Assembly (NCBI GenBank): GCA_029449245.1
Contig: JANATF010000019.1
Span: 124,001 to 188,000 of the forward strand
Length of the DNA: 64,000 bases
Reading direction: 5' to 3'
DNA from: Mortierella alpina
Taxonomy: Eukaryota; Mortierellomycota; Mortierellomycetes; Mortierellales; Mortierellaceae
A program made the position numbers and the translations under genes. Below the pieces are notes generated by a model. That model was not told the DNA's origin and ran no database searches. It saw only the letters and a program-made list of their open reading frames with translations. Below are positions 32,801-45,610 of the stretch, piece by piece. Numbering within the stretch: position 1 is the first letter of the stretch; every line of letters starts with the position of its first letter.

Positions 32801-35113
32801 ATTAAAGGACGAGGTCTCTGTCTCGAGACAGTTGAGTAGCATCTCTAGGATATAGTACTTGAGCGTGGTGAAGCGCTTCGAAGTGGGTATCGATCCGTCC
32901 GTTGAGGGTTCTGCAGTGTAAAGCACTCGGATCTGTAAACGCAAGACAGAAAGAGAATAGAGCGGTTCCTTTTAACATAAACAGCGAGCGCTCCTATCGC
33001 AAGCGTTTGAGACTTCCATCAAAAAAAAAAGAAAAAGAAAGCAGAAACTTACTAGTTGAGCCAAAATTTCCTTGTCCTCTCTGCCACTCTTGCCATCCAG
33101 CCCAAGGCTCGCTGATTTCGAGAGCCCTTGATTCCAGCCTTCCTTGAGCTCGACTTTTTCAAAGTGGTTGGGGAGGCACATGATGCACCCAGCTACTTTC
33201 AACGCGGCCAGATGCAAGTCCTCGAGGACCTGCTTTTGCTTTTCTTGGCTCATGTACCCTGTTGAAACACGAATACGCCCACTCATGGCCATCCGGATCC
33301 CGACTACAAAATCTGGCACCATCATCCGGACGCCCTCCAATTCGCTGGTGAATAGCTCTGCTGAATGCGCAAGAATGGTTGGGAGCGAGGTCTCGCTCCG
33401 AAGGCCGATGGATAAGGCCTCGTAGAACCGCTCTGTGTAAATTCGCAGGAACGGTCGAGATGCAGGCTGGGGTTTGCTGAAAATTCGACACAAGACACCA
33501 AAGGCGGATGCCTGGGCTTCATGGTAACTGTCGGCAGGGTATTGGGGATTGAAGATTTGCCAACTGGGGGTATAAGATGAAGTTGCGGGCAAGGCTTCTG
33601 GAATGGGTAGGGATGAGATCTCAAAGAGCCAGGAGCCAAACATGTGCATGATGGTGTTCCCGTCCGGTGACGTTGGCTTGCTGGGTGCCGTCTTGGAATT
33701 GGTGTTGGAGTTGGAATTGGAACCCGAGGATGGAGAGCTGGGATGATTGGAGAGCGACAGGGACGAGGACGAAAAGATGTCTGTTGGGGTCGAAGGTAGA
33801 GGGGGCGATCCTGGTATGACGGATTGGCTGTTGGTATAGCCGACCGTCAAGAAGGTCTCCACCATCCTAGCGATCCCGCTTACTGCTGCGAGACTGTTGA
33901 TCGGCGAGAGTTGCGCTGGACTTTTGAGCAGATAGATCACTCTGTGCCAGGCGTAGAGGGCAAAGTCCGCCTGCAGATCGAGCCCAATGTTGTAGCCGCC
34001 TACAGCCAGATTAACAACATCTGTGCCCTGTCCTGGTCCATAAAGCAACCGGACGACCCTTTGACAGAGTCCTAGGGAACTGGCTGCCCATTGATGCAAG
34101 ACTGGTATCCGGTGTGTCCATCCATTGAAGCACTGCTTGAGAATGTCCCACATGTGCACCTGGCGGATGCCCGACCGCAGCCAGAGTTCGAACAGCACTC
34201 GGAGCAAATGTTCACATAGGTCGTCGCTCATCTTGCTATGCTCGGGCATCTGCAACGCAGCTGCTGCGGGCTGTTCCCGAAGCAAGCTATCCGTGATCCC
34301 GAGGATGACTTTGAGGAGCACTTCCCAGGTCTCTTCTGAAAAACTGTTTCCGAGCTGACGTCCTGCCATGGTTAGCACTGTCAATACTTTTTTGCAGAGC
34401 TCGACGTGTCTCTGTATCAAAACTCCGACGGGGACCTGTGATGCCGAGGCGGCTTGGGATGCGTGGTGCTGGTGGTAGGAGGACGATCCACTGGTGGCTG
34501 GCGTTGTGGGGTGGCGATGGTGCTGGTTCTGGCTTTGGTTCTGCGCAATGCCGGGTCCGGGTGCTGTAGGAGGCAGGGGGCGCACTTGGAACAGGAGCGA
34601 GTAATGGTGGAATATCACCTGCAGAGGAGCGAGGGTGTTAAGAGGCTTTCGAAGCAAAGCACAGAATGAAGAAAGTCCTTTGCGCTTGACCATGGAGCCT
34701 TTACCTGATAGAGCAATTGCTCGTCCGCTGTTCCTGCAGCCATCCTGAACGCCAGGGGCCGGACCTGCGGCTCAAAGAGCCACTGCGAGTAGAGCTGGGT
34801 GGTCTCCTGCGCGATGGACAGCTCCTCGAGTGGGAGAGCAAATCCTTGGCCGAGGACCTCCATGGCCCACTTCATATGCGCCATGGAGTACAACAGGGAC
34901 AGGTCTGAGGTGACCAGCAGGGTCGACGTGACCTCGGTGATGAGAGTCTTTCTGACCTGGAGCGGGAACCGTGCTAGGACATTCGAGACTATGGTCGTTG
35001 TCGTCAGTCATGGAAGCTGTAGGGGTGCATTGTTTTAGTGGCACCAGCGTTTGCTTCATGTTACCTGGATCGTGCTTGAGCAGCCCGAGCTGGGCTATCC
35101 AGTCCAGGAACAT
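29842..35113 (-). CDS. Ral GTPase-activating protein beta-subunit homologue
   Basis: Eight exons on the minus strand: 35113-35065, 34988-34705, 34618-33053, 32932 to about 32605-32630, about 32601-32503, 32373-30977, 30894-30766, 30617-29842. The total is about 1,530 residues, close to animal RALGAPB. The N-terminal block MKWAMEVLGQGFALPLEEL matches the beta-subunit signature. Helical repeats and a Gln-rich insert follow (about 31610-31690). The C-terminal Rap-GAP-like domain includes VSVYFAQSGDVGYDEL, GYLGHLTKELCHTTPYFADR, VAVVWVEERER and GMLVSRHSLGSLVRNTAIS. Beta subunits are non-catalytic partners; the alpha subunit supplies the GAP activity toward Ral or Rheb-like GTPases upstream of TORC1. 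The exon 4/5 junction has two equally good solutions, so a few residues are uncertain. Confidence 0.88.
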
Positions 35114-36052
35114 GGGTGTGTCTGGGGCCTCCTCCGTGTGCTCCTTGCTTTTCTCGTTGTCGTTGCTGCAGCTGCAAGGTCGCTATGTCGCTTTTTGGTG
35201 CAGAGTGCTGTCCCCGTTCCCCTATGCTGTGCTGGGTTTGCGCTTGAGCGGATGGTCAGGCACGCCGAGGTTGTGTGCGGAGGGGTCGAAGGGATGGTTC
35301 AAGGTGGCCAAGGGTGGTGCGCACCGATGGGGCACGCGCGAGAAGACAAGAAGGGAAGCTGTTCTTTTTCTCTTTCTTTTTCTTTTTTTTCCTTTTTTTT
35401 TTGGTTCCTGAAGCAGTAAGAGAGAATTAGGGTTTAGAGCGGGCGATGGAGTTGCGCCAAGACACAGAGGAGTGCTTGGTGATGACAGAGAGAGAGAGAT
35501 GGAGAGATGGAGAGATGGAGAGACACAGAGAGAGAGAACGAGAGTAGGAGAGAAAGGAGAGAAGGAGCGAAGGAGAGACGAGCAAAAGGAAGAGAAAGGG
35601 AAGAGAGACCAGGACAAGGGAGGCGAGCCAGCAGCATGTACCCACCAGTCCAGTGCAGTCCTCCCACTCACTCACTCACTCGTGACGTCACCCAGCGAGC
35701 GAGCCGACCAGAACAGTCTCCCTCTCTGCCCATCCTCTCGCCTGCCCCTCCCCGCACCCCCTCCCCAATTCCCCAATTCGCGCCTGTTGACCTTTCTTTG
35801 CCTTTTGCCCTCCAGACACAATCCATCCAGCCTGTGTGCCCGCTCTTGTCCTTGTTGTCCCCTCTGTCCTCTGTCCTCCTTCTTTGATTGACCTCTTTCT
35901 TCATTCTCCCTTTTCTCTCTCTCTCTCACTCTGTCACTCTCTCCTCTCACCCTCTCCCTCCTCGTCTCTCGCTTTTTTCCTCTCGTTTGCCTCGTCTGCA
36001 TCTCGTGTCTCTCCGCCGCATCCAGTGATCCCCCATTGCTGCCTTCCTGGCC
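35114..36052. promoter_or_regulatory. Shared divergent promoter of RalGAP-beta and UBR1
   Basis: 939 bp between opposing start codons. The RalGAP side (35340-35600) is a T-rich then GA-rich tract, including three AGATGGAG units near 35501-35521. The UBR1 side (35690-36050) is strongly C/T-rich. Open frames on both strands are low-complexity and unsupported. Confidence 0.55.
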
Positions 36053-39000
36053 ATGGACTCGCCTCTGCGGACCTACCTGCGCGAAGCCGCCCGCAAGTTC
36101 GACTACATCCTCAGCGACGCTGCCCAGCGCGAGATCAACTCGGAGCTGTATGCCGCCCTCTGGGACAACAACGACGAGTTCCTCCACAACTACTTCCCGT
36201 ACTTTGTCGAGGCCAGGCAGAACGGCGTCACCGTCCTCACGGACAATGGCGACGACGAGTACTCGCCCTCCGCCAGAGGACAGGCCTGTGGCCACACCTT
36301 CAAGACCGGCGAGGGAGTCTTTCGCTGCAGGTAAACGATCATCTTGCAAAGTCTCCTCGGAGTCTCTTTATCCTTGCGCTCCATGGCGAAGAAATACATT
36401 CTAGCTAACCTCACCACAACCTTCACTGCTCACTGTTGTCCTGTTGACCCATCCCTTCCTAACCCGTGGCACGGCATGGCTCAATCTGCAGGACATGTGC
36501 TCTCGACGAGACGTGCGTCTTCTGTCTGCGCTGCTTCCATGGCACCAACCATGAGGGCCACGACACGTCATTCTCTGTGAATGCTGGAGGCGGAGGCTGC
36601 TGCGACTGCGGTGACTCGGAGGCGTGGAAGGTCGATCTCGACTGTATCTACCACTCGGCAAAGAACATCCAGCCCGGCGAGAACGACCCAAAGAACCTAG
36701 AGTACCCGCCCGAGGTCGCTGCCTCGATCCGCAAGACCATCGCCACCGTCCTAGACTTTATCATCGACACCATGACCACCTCGCCAGAGAACATGAACGC
36801 CACCCGAGAGAGCAAGGAGCAGATCCAGCGCGACGCCGTGGATGCTGGCAATGTCGCTGGTGAGACCACAGATCTGGACAACATGGACTTTGTGTGCATC
36901 CTCTGGAACGACGAGGACCACTCCTTCACCGATGTCATCAACCGCGTCTCAGAGACAACCCACATGCCGTCCAACTATGCCCGCAAGATTGCAGAGACTG
37001 TCGATACACAGGTAATTCAAACAGCGCCTTTACTATTTCCGCTTCTTCTCCTTCTACTTTACACCTGGACGCGTACATGCAAGCACAAGAAACATACATG
37101 AATCCGCGCAGACACACAGACACAGAGAGCTAACAACTTCATTCTCCGCGACCCTCCGCTGTTTAATTTTTTTTTTTTTAAAAAAAAAGGGACGAGCCAT
37201 TGTGGAAGTGTCGAGCGATATACCACGATTGATGGAGATTGCCAGAAGCCTAGCAGACATTCGTCTCGTGGTGAGCATCCGCTCCGCCAGGGAGACCTTC
37301 AAGGAGCAGCTGTGCGATGTCTGCATCTCGTTCTTAAAGTCGCTGGCCTATGTCAAAGGAGGAGCCGTTTCCCAAAAACAATCGCAGACAATAAGAGAGA
37401 TCATTTGCGAAGAGCTCTGCAGCGAATGGCGTCGGAAACCCAGCAAGAACAGCACAATGAGCCAGCAGGACACAGTCGTGGAGATGGAGGATGATTTCAT
37501 CGACATTGTCGGCATCAATCCCGAGGACGAAAACCCGCTAGCACCCCATGCACTAGATATCGACGGCGATATCGATGTGGATGTCTCCAACTCTCACCAT
37601 GACGATTCCAGCGAGGCCCATTTATCCGCCGCTCACGATGGTGACTCGGAGATGGCTCAGGCTGGGCAGGACGAGGATACTTTCATGATGGAGGCCTCCG
37701 GCTCGAATTTAGACCACCATTCGTCCGACCCATTCGCAAAGAGCGCCCGTGCTGGACCGGCTCACCGCAAACTCCGGATAGACTGGCTTCTGTTGCTGGA
37801 TCTCAAGTTCTGGAAACTGCCCCGCGCAAACTTGCGTGAGGTCTACATTGGAACGCTTGTGCTCAGTCCAAAGTATAAAAAGTTTATGGGTAAGCAAGGC
37901 TGCTATGCTTAAACACATTTGTTGGGCGAAATTGCCTTTACCTCTCCCGCCCCCTCTGTGTATGTGTATCCAACTCGTGCTTTAGGCTAACACGATGACG
38001 CGTTCGCATTCTTTTGCCTCACTTAGCTGTGCGCTTTGCTTTCAACTATCTAAAGATTGCTAGGGCTTTCCTCATTGTGGATCGCGAGCCAGAGCTGTCG
38101 ATTATCCTCTTCTCGGTCCAACTGTTCACAGTGCCAACCATTGCTGAGATGCTGGCGCGCGAGCACAACTTCATCTACATTTTGTGCCAAATCCTCATCT
38201 CCTTCTTCCAAGGGCCCAATTATACAGGCGGCCCCATCAACTGCAACTTGCCTCCGTTCGAGAACCGCCGATACTTTCACATTTTCCACGACTTTCGCTA
38301 CATTCTCGCCAACGATGCCGTCAAGCAGATTGTTGCCAACAGACCAGCGTATCAGAGTCAGATGATCGAGTGCCTCAACATGTTCCAAGGAATGCACCCC
38401 AACACGCGCTACTCTGTCGACCACATTGAGTTCGAGACCAACACCTGGGTGAACGCTTTCAACGTGACACTGCAACTGTACAAGTGCTGCCGACAGTTTT
38501 CCGACTGCTTTTCGTCGGACGTGTCCGTCCTGACCCAGGTCTTGTCGAGGACGGTCAAGAAAATCTACGAGTGGTGTGATAAGCATGAGGAGGAGACAGC
38601 ACAGCCAGTTGAGGGTGGACCCAATCCGGCACCCCCACCACAGCACGCGCCACATACCCAGGACCACACCGCGATTGACCTCGGTGCAACGGCGCCCCAG
38701 AGTACCGCCTCAACCGCTATTGCGCCTGCTGCAGCAGCAGCCACAGCTCCTACCTCTGTCCGCCGGACCCAGGTTCAGACTCTCACCATGCCCACGACCC
38801 CACCCTCGTACTTTGATGTGATCGAATACAAGGTGTCTGCCCAGCCCGTTGCGTTTCATCACCCACTGCACTGGTTCTTGGCAGACTTGCTGGAGAACGT
38901 CAACTTTCTGGACTCTGCAGAGCTGCAGAAGGTCGGGTTCCAAGATTTCCGTCAAATGATGCTCCAGTTTGTGGGCAACGATAACGACTCAGAAGAGCAG

Positions 39001-42000
39001 CGCATGTTCAAGCTGCGGGAGGTCTTTGATTACCCACTGCGCGTCTGTGTGCTGATGGCCCAGATCAAAGCCAACGTCTGGGTCCGCAACGGTTTTGTCA
39101 TCCGCACGCAGGCTCAGTACTACCGCGAGGTCTCCCTACGTGAAAACACCTACGACTCGGACATTTTCTTGCTGCAGATCGCCATGGTCCTGTTTGAACC
39201 CGAACACTTTTTGGTCACAGCCTTGGATCGGTTCGAGCTCCTAGAATGGTTCTCAGGTCAGAGGGAACACCCCACATACGATCTACTTCAGATCGTCTTT
39301 ATGGCCGAGGAGCTTTTGACCCTGCTCATCGTCTGTGTTTCGGACCGGGTGAATGCTGATGGATTCACGATTGATCAAGAAATCCGGCGCGAGATTGTGC
39401 ACGGCCTTTGTCTGAAGCCGATTGCCTATTCAGAGTTAACCAAACGCATTCCCGAGCGCTTGACAGAGCACGTCAAGTTTGACGACATTCTCAAGGAACT
39501 CGCCTCGTACCGTGCGCCTGATGGTATCACGGACCACGGCCTGTACGAGCTCAAGGATCAGTTCTTTGATGAAGTGGACCCTTACTTTATCCACTTTTCA
39601 CGGAACAACAGCGAGGAAGCCGAGGAGATCCTCAAGAGCCGGATGGTCAAGAAGAGCGGCAACACCATCAAATCGCCCCAGATCCTCCCACGGCTCTCCC
39701 AGATTGAACGCGGTCCCTTCCGGAACCTGGGCAACATGATGCACACCAGAGTGATGACCCAGATCCTGTTCTACACCTTCTGGAACGTCAAGGCCGAACC
39801 AAAGATCAAATCGGACACTATCATTGACCAGGCTGCATACATGATGCAGATTGCCATTCTTGACCCCAACAACGATGCCGCTCGTAGCCTTGCAGAGGAC
39901 CGCGCAGGCGAATCGACAGGCCACGGCATGCAGGGCTTCATGCGACACGCTACCTTTGAAAAGTTCCCGGTGATTGTGAACGGAAATGAACGAGTCCGGT
40001 TGTCTCTGCTCTCCATCCTCATTCAACGAGCAGACGATCCCGCCTACAAGAGTATCCAGCCCAAGCTGAACTTTGTTCTCAAAAAGTTTGAGGAGCTCGG
40101 CTCCACAGAGGCCAAGACGCTTGTGGGTCAGTGGAAGGCTTCCAAGGGCATCACAGAGGCGGATGATCTGGGAACAAGCGAGATGGAGGAAGCGGAACGC
40201 AAGAAGAAGGCGAACCAGGAACGTCAAGCAAAGATCATGGCTCAGTTTGCTCAAGCGCAGCAAAGCTTCATGTCTTTGAACGAGGACCTCTACGACTCTG
40301 ACGAGGACGAGGATGTAAAGTCGGTTCATGACGAGGATGAGCACAATCCACTGGAGTTGGGCGCGCAAAAGATCGCCGAGACTGTGTGGCACTATCCAAC
40401 GGGCACCTGCATTGTGTGTCAGGAGGAAATGAGCCAGTCGAGCGAATACGGTATGCTGGCCTATGTACAGCCATCGCACGTCCTTCGCCAGACACCCATG
40501 GAGGACTCTCAGTTCTTGCTGGAGGCTGCCGTCTCCCCCCTGAGTCTCGATGTGTCCGCTACCTCTATTCGACCCTTTGGAATCGCCTCCAACTTTGAGA
40601 AGCACGCGACCAACTTTGAGCCGAAATCCGACCATCCACCCAACTCATCAGACGCCAGCTCACAGCAAGCACCATCTTCAGGCAGGTCGACCACTCAGCC
40701 TTATCGACCCCAGAAGGTGGCCAGGGGCTTCCCAACAACTTCTCATAGACGTGGTCTCTATACCTCGAGCTGTGGACATTTGATGCACATCAAATGCTTC
40801 GAGACCTATGTTCGCTCCCTGCAACAGCGCCACGAAGCTCAGCACAATCGGAACCACCCCGAAGATCCCGCGCAACGCGAGTACATGTGCCCACTCTGCA
40901 AGTCGCTCGGCAATTTGCTTTTGCCCATCACCTGGAAGGGCAAGAAGCAGACCTACCCTGGCGTTTTGGTCCCGACAACGGACAGCACATCTCAAGGCTG
41001 GCTGAGGAACGATTCCGTGGCTGTTTTGGAGCAGCTCGCAAACGACAAGAAGGCAGCCATTTCCCAGATGGAGGCCGAGATTCGATACTCGCGACCAGGC
41101 GAAGGAGTCGGACTCGGAAAGGGACGAAGGAACAGTCGCGGCCATAGCGTGCTCAACATGGTGCATGGGCTCATGCGGGGTCCCCAGAGCGGAATAGCCC
41201 AGATTATGCACAATTGGCCTCCGGGTCAGTCTGCGTCCGCTGCAGTCGGCTCGTCCACTGCAGTCGGCTCGTCCTCGTCGAGCGCGAGCCGGCTCTCGGA
41301 GACCCGTGAGTCTACGGAATCAGAGACCATTCGAGCCATGTACATACGTCTGGCCGACGTCTTCCAGATGAACCACCGGGACCTCTTGCGGCCAGAAGAG
41401 TTTTTGACGTACAGCCAGAACCCGAGTCAAGTGGGCGAGGCCGACGTGATGTGGGACGCTTTTGCTTATACGATCTCGTGTGTTGAAATCACGCAGCGAG
41501 GCGTCAATGCAGCGAACGGCACGTCGACGCTAATTGCCGGTATTCAGCAGCAAACGCTCACGCTACTCCGTATGGTGGCTGACACGATCGTCTCGTACAT
41601 GTCTGCCATGGTGAACCAACCCGAGAACCGTCTTCGACTCGCTCAACTCAACTGGGAACGGCTTGGCAAGCTTTTGGAGGGTCACCCTGCCATGAGCAGC
41701 AACGACACGGCATCACTCAAGCTCACAAAGCCCGTGCTGATGGACGACCCCTTCTTTATCCTGACACAACTCACATTGCACCCCTTGCCTGGAAACGTAG
41801 AGCCTGGCCATCTGCTTGAGACGCTCTTGATGGCTGAGGTTGTCAAGACGATTGCGTCCTTTGTCACGCTCGACATTGAGCCCATTCTTGCCTCGGAACC
41901 TCGCATCTCGTCGTACACAGACCACGCCCTCCAACCCTTGGATCAGCATGTGGCCTCTGCTCTCATGACTTTTGTGCGATACGTCATGGACACTCTCCGG

Positions 42001-43057
42001 ATGCCAGAGGCCCAACAGACAAAGTTCCTGCAGCAGGTGCCCGATCGCCTGCTGCTGAAGCTGCTTAGAACCTATGTTCTCCCATTTTTGAGAAAGTCTG
42101 CGCTGCTGATGGATGCGCGCCACGGAGTATTGTTCCCGGAGACGCAACCTGCCATGTCCACGGCGGAGCCTCTGGATGACGAGTATGCGCGACTTGCAGC
42201 ACTGCTGCACCTTCCAGAGCTGCTGCCCATGTGCACAAAGTGGGTACAGGATGATCTCTTGAAGAGTCTGATCAGTGCATGGTGCGATGATGCTGTGACA
42301 GTGTCAACAGCTGGCGTGCGTGCACCAGATATGTCGAGTCTGCGGAGGATGAGTAGATCCGCCGCTCTAGTGACAGGAGAATCTTCGTCGTCGTCTTCCT
42401 CGTCGTCTTCGGCAGGACCATTGCCATTCGTCCACCTGCCCATCGGGTTGAATCACCCAGCAATCTATGAGCTCGTTGGGCTGCCAAGGCGGTTGGATGC
42501 GCTGTTTGAACAGAGTATCAAGTATATCTGCCCCAAGTGCAACACTGTGCCACAAGACCCTGCACTGTGCCTCTGCTGTGGCACCATTGTCTGCAGTCAG
42601 AGTTTCTGCTGCCTGGAGGGACTGGATAGCGATGGCCGTGGCGAGTGCAACACCCATGCATTGACGTAAGGAATCCTCTTTTTTTGCATTGCTTGCGTAC
42701 ATGTTGCTTTTTTTATTGCCGTTTAGCAATAGAATTAACGCGCTACCTTTTTTTTTTTTTTCTTGTGCCTTTGCTCTCTTTTGAAACAATAGGTGCACGG
42801 GCCCTGTTGGAATCTACTTGCTGATCAAGAAATGTGTGATTCTGCTGCTGCATGTCCGGAACGGCTGCTTCCACCCGGCCCCATTCCTGGACGAGCACGG
42901 CGAGGCAGATCTGGGACTGCGACGAGGACGCCCTCAGTTTTTGAACCCATTGCGCTACGATGATCTTCGGCGACTGTGGTTGACACATGGCATTCCCATC
43001 CATGTGGCGCGCAAGATTGAGCAGTCGTATGATATTGGTGGTTGGCGTACATTGTAA
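36053..43057 (+). CDS. UBR1: E3 ubiquitin ligase UBR1 (N-recognin)
   Basis: Five exons (36053-36330, 36492-37011, 37190-37889, 38027-42665, 42793-43057) give 2,133 residues. The UBR box starts near residue 81 (ACGHTFKTGEGVFRC, then CALDETCVFCLRCF and the GGGGCCDCGD zinc ligands) and binds basic N-degrons. A ClpS-like domain for bulky hydrophobic N-termini follows (LWNDEDHSFTDVINRVSETT, near 283-300). The winged-helix and linker region follows, then a RING-H2 finger (CIVCQEEM, later CGHLMHIKCFETY and CPLCKS) with a Ser/Pro insert between its halves. The C-terminal autoinhibitory domain is rich in Cys pairs (CPKCNTVPQDPALCLCCG) and ends in the family-typical GGWRTL. The enzyme targets short-lived proteins for proteasomal decay with a Rad6-type E2. 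All modules are intact. Confidence 0.96.
37167..37189 (+). repeat. T13-A9 inverted homopolymer at a UBR1 splice acceptor
   Basis: Thirteen T (37167-37179) run directly into nine A (37180-37188), then G, which completes the AG acceptor of UBR1 intron 2. The T9/A9 part could fold back on itself. A polypyrimidine tract followed by a poly-A stretch right at the acceptor is unusual. Confidence 0.7.
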
Positions 43058-43317
43058 AAAAAACAAAGAGAAAGAGAGAGGGAGAGGGAGAGGGAGAGAA
43101 AAGGATGAGGAGGTCAATGGCTATTTGTATTCAGGTTTTTGTGAACAATAAAGCCGTTTTTTGAGCGGACGATATAGTGCACAAGAGCGAGGGCAGGAGG
43201 GAGACGCTAGGAGGGAAGAGAATGGAGCGTCTGCTGTGTTTTTCATCGGACATTTATGTTGATGGTGATCCATTTAGGCCCTTCTTTGGCGGCTCCAAGA
43301 TGTCTCCCTCACTCTCT

Positions 43318-43357
43318 ACTACTACTACATAACTACTACTACATAACTACTACTACT
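43318..43357 (-). repeat. ACT triplet repeat over the stop codon of the hydrolase gene
   Basis: Units of (ACT)3-4 separated by ACATA occur three times head to tail on the plus strand. The last unit overlaps the TAG stop codon of the minus-strand hydrolase gene, so repeat length changes would fall mainly in its 3' UTR. Confidence 0.75.
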
Positions 43358-44785
43358 GCTTCTTGGTCTGCATGATGCCCGCCAAAAACTCTTTGATGGC
43401 CTCAAAGTAGCCCGGCTTGAGACAGGTATCATTGTGGGTTCCGTCCGGAAATTCGCGCCAAACGACCTCGCCCGTAGTGTCAAGGAGCCGATGAAGCTCT
43501 TGCATGTGTGCTGGGGGTACGAGCTCGTCCCTGCGCCCCGAGAGGAACAGGACCGGCAACGTGGCGATCTGTTGGATCATATGCTCCGAGTTCCAGATCT
43601 GGTGGCAAAGGAACGAGACGGATGAGATCATGGGCAGAACATGGGGTATGACCTTGGGCTAGCAAGCAGGAACCGGGATTCAGAAACAGGGGGTGGGAGG
43701 TTGTTAGCTATATGTGTCGATAGGATTGGCATGTCCCAATGTCTGCTGCGGGGAAAAATAAAGTCTTACAAGGCTCAGGAAGGTGTTTTCGATGATCAGT
43801 CCTGAAAACTTGTCCTCGTTCCTGGCGACAATGTCGATCGACACGGCCCCACCGATAGACTGTCCGTAGGCAATCAGCTTCGTCTGTCCGACGACGGGGT
43901 GGTTCTTGATATAGTCCAACGCCGTCTAACAGAAGGGGTTATGTTTTGTGAGTATTCACGGAACAAAGACAAGGAACAACAAGCCAGTGCCTGGCATTGT
44001 TTTTTTTTTTTTACGCTCCCTGTGCCGTCTCTTCCTTTTTTACCTGGGCATCTATCCTGAGGCCCTTCTCGGAGGGGCTACCTTTGCTCAAGCCGTACCT
44101 GAGAAAAAAAAACAAAAAGAGAGAATTATCAACGAAAATGTTCTACATCATATTCTTTCTGATTCTCAAATGTCTCTCTCTCTCGCTCGCTCGCTCCTTT
44201 GATCTTACCCACGGTACGACAGCATAAAGACATTGCATCCAAACTGCCTGTAAAAGACGTCTGCAATCGAAAGACGGTGTCCCATGTTTCCAGCATTTGC
44301 CTATTATTTGTGACGAAATGGTCAGTAAAAACAGAAAATACCATGACAAAACAGGTACAGCCTCCGTCAACCGAAGAACTTACATGCAGGTACAGGATGG
44401 TTGGCCGTCTCCGCGCCAGATCGTCGTCTGTGTGCTTGATCAGATAGGCTCGGATCTGGACCTTGTCCGGTGTCACCAAGGTAAGATCCTCGTACGGCAT
44501 ATTATACTGTGAAGGTTTTGCTACCTATATACACATACAATTATGGAGATGAGTTATCAAACTGCTGGTAGGGCCCTGAGTAATAACATGCATCCCCTCT
44601 CCCCTTCCCCTCCCTCCCCCTGAGCGAGCAGGAGAAGATCTTACGTGTGTCCTTGAACCTTCCGGGAAGTTGGCGGGGTAGATTATCTCGCATTGATAAT
44701 GATACAGCAGTGCTCCGCCGCTGAGGATCGCGACGGCGGCGGCTGCAAGCGAGTACGAAAGGTACCAAGGCAGATAGGACGTCAT
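43353..44785 (-). CDS. Alpha/beta hydrolase of the BEM46/ABHD13 family
   Basis: Six exons on the minus strand (44785-44645, 44524-44384, 44300-44209, 44098-44044, 43925-43770, 43658-43353) give 296 residues. An N-terminal membrane anchor (SYSLAAAAVAILSGGALLYHY) is followed by the hydrolase fold. The oxyanion segment HANAGNMGHR is complete only after splicing; then come YRGYGLSKG and the nucleophile elbow AYGQSIGGAV. The Asp is in SGRRDELVPP and the His in DGTHNDTC. The catalytic triad is complete. BEM46 proteins sit in the endoplasmic reticulum or plasma membrane of fungi and affect polarity, but the natural substrate is unknown. Length and motif order match the family. Confidence 0.92.
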
Positions 44786-45610
44786 TGGATTTGGGAGCGT
44801 GTTTTTCTTGTGGAAGTGGAGATGGAGAGGTGCGGAAAGAGGGGTATAGGCTTTTTTTTTTGACGAAGGGACGGATGTGGGGAGGAGAAACTATTCTTTT
44901 CTTTTTCAATGTCCTCTCTACGTCCAGAGTGAAAAGAGAGGAGTCGAATAAAAGAACCCCGATGGGTGATGCGGATGCAGAAGGTGTTCCTCCAGCTGCG
45001 ATTGACTCGGGAAATGTGATAAAGACAAAAGCGAGATAACGCAAGGAAATAAAAAAGAGTCGGACCTCAGAGAGAGAACGAGTGAGAGAATGAATGAGTG
45101 GGAGATGGAAATGCGGGAGAGTGCGAAATGATCGAGGGATTTGCCTTCCAGGGACATTTCTTTGGCTGGCCCTTTGTAATTGGTGCGTTGGCCGCTATTT
45201 GCCAGTTACACAGGGCGCACCGCGCGTCGTGCGTGTCCTTCCTCGAGCCTGCCAACATGATCTGCAGCTCTCGCGGTGTGCTCATCCGCCTACGTTGGCG
45301 GGTAGCCAAGGAAACCGCAGGTTCGGTTGGTCCAAGCCAAAACACGTGTATCCCCTACCCATGGTGCAAACACCACATCTTCGATCGAGGTGGCGACCAT
45401 CCCCCCTCGTGTTCTTCGTTGCGGCATGAAAGTTACGTGTTTTTTATTTCATATGATATTTTCTACGATGCCTTACGTGGCGCCCCTCGTCCCCGTTCCA
45501 GGAAGGCGTCGTCGTCTTTCTATTCAAAGCTCTCGGCCAGAGTACCGACGTGTAGGTGCATCACCTCGCAGGTGCATTGCCGCACTCTGCCACGTATCAC
45601 GACGTGGCTG
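44786..45610. other. Promoter of the hydrolase gene and 3' region of the cysteine-rich gene
   Basis: 825 bp between two minus-strand genes. The first 300 bp next to 44786 are GA-rich on the plus strand (so C/T-rich on the coding strand), the usual leader. ORFs on either strand have no domain signal. Confidence 0.45.

Noticed and set aside
35472-36408. Several long overlapping frames in the RalGAP-UBR1 promoter
   Set aside because: They are translations of GA and CT repeats or out-of-frame readings of UBR1 exon 1.
39598-40635. 345-codon minus-strand open frame inside UBR1
   Set aside because: Antisense to conserved UBR1 coding sequence; no family signal.
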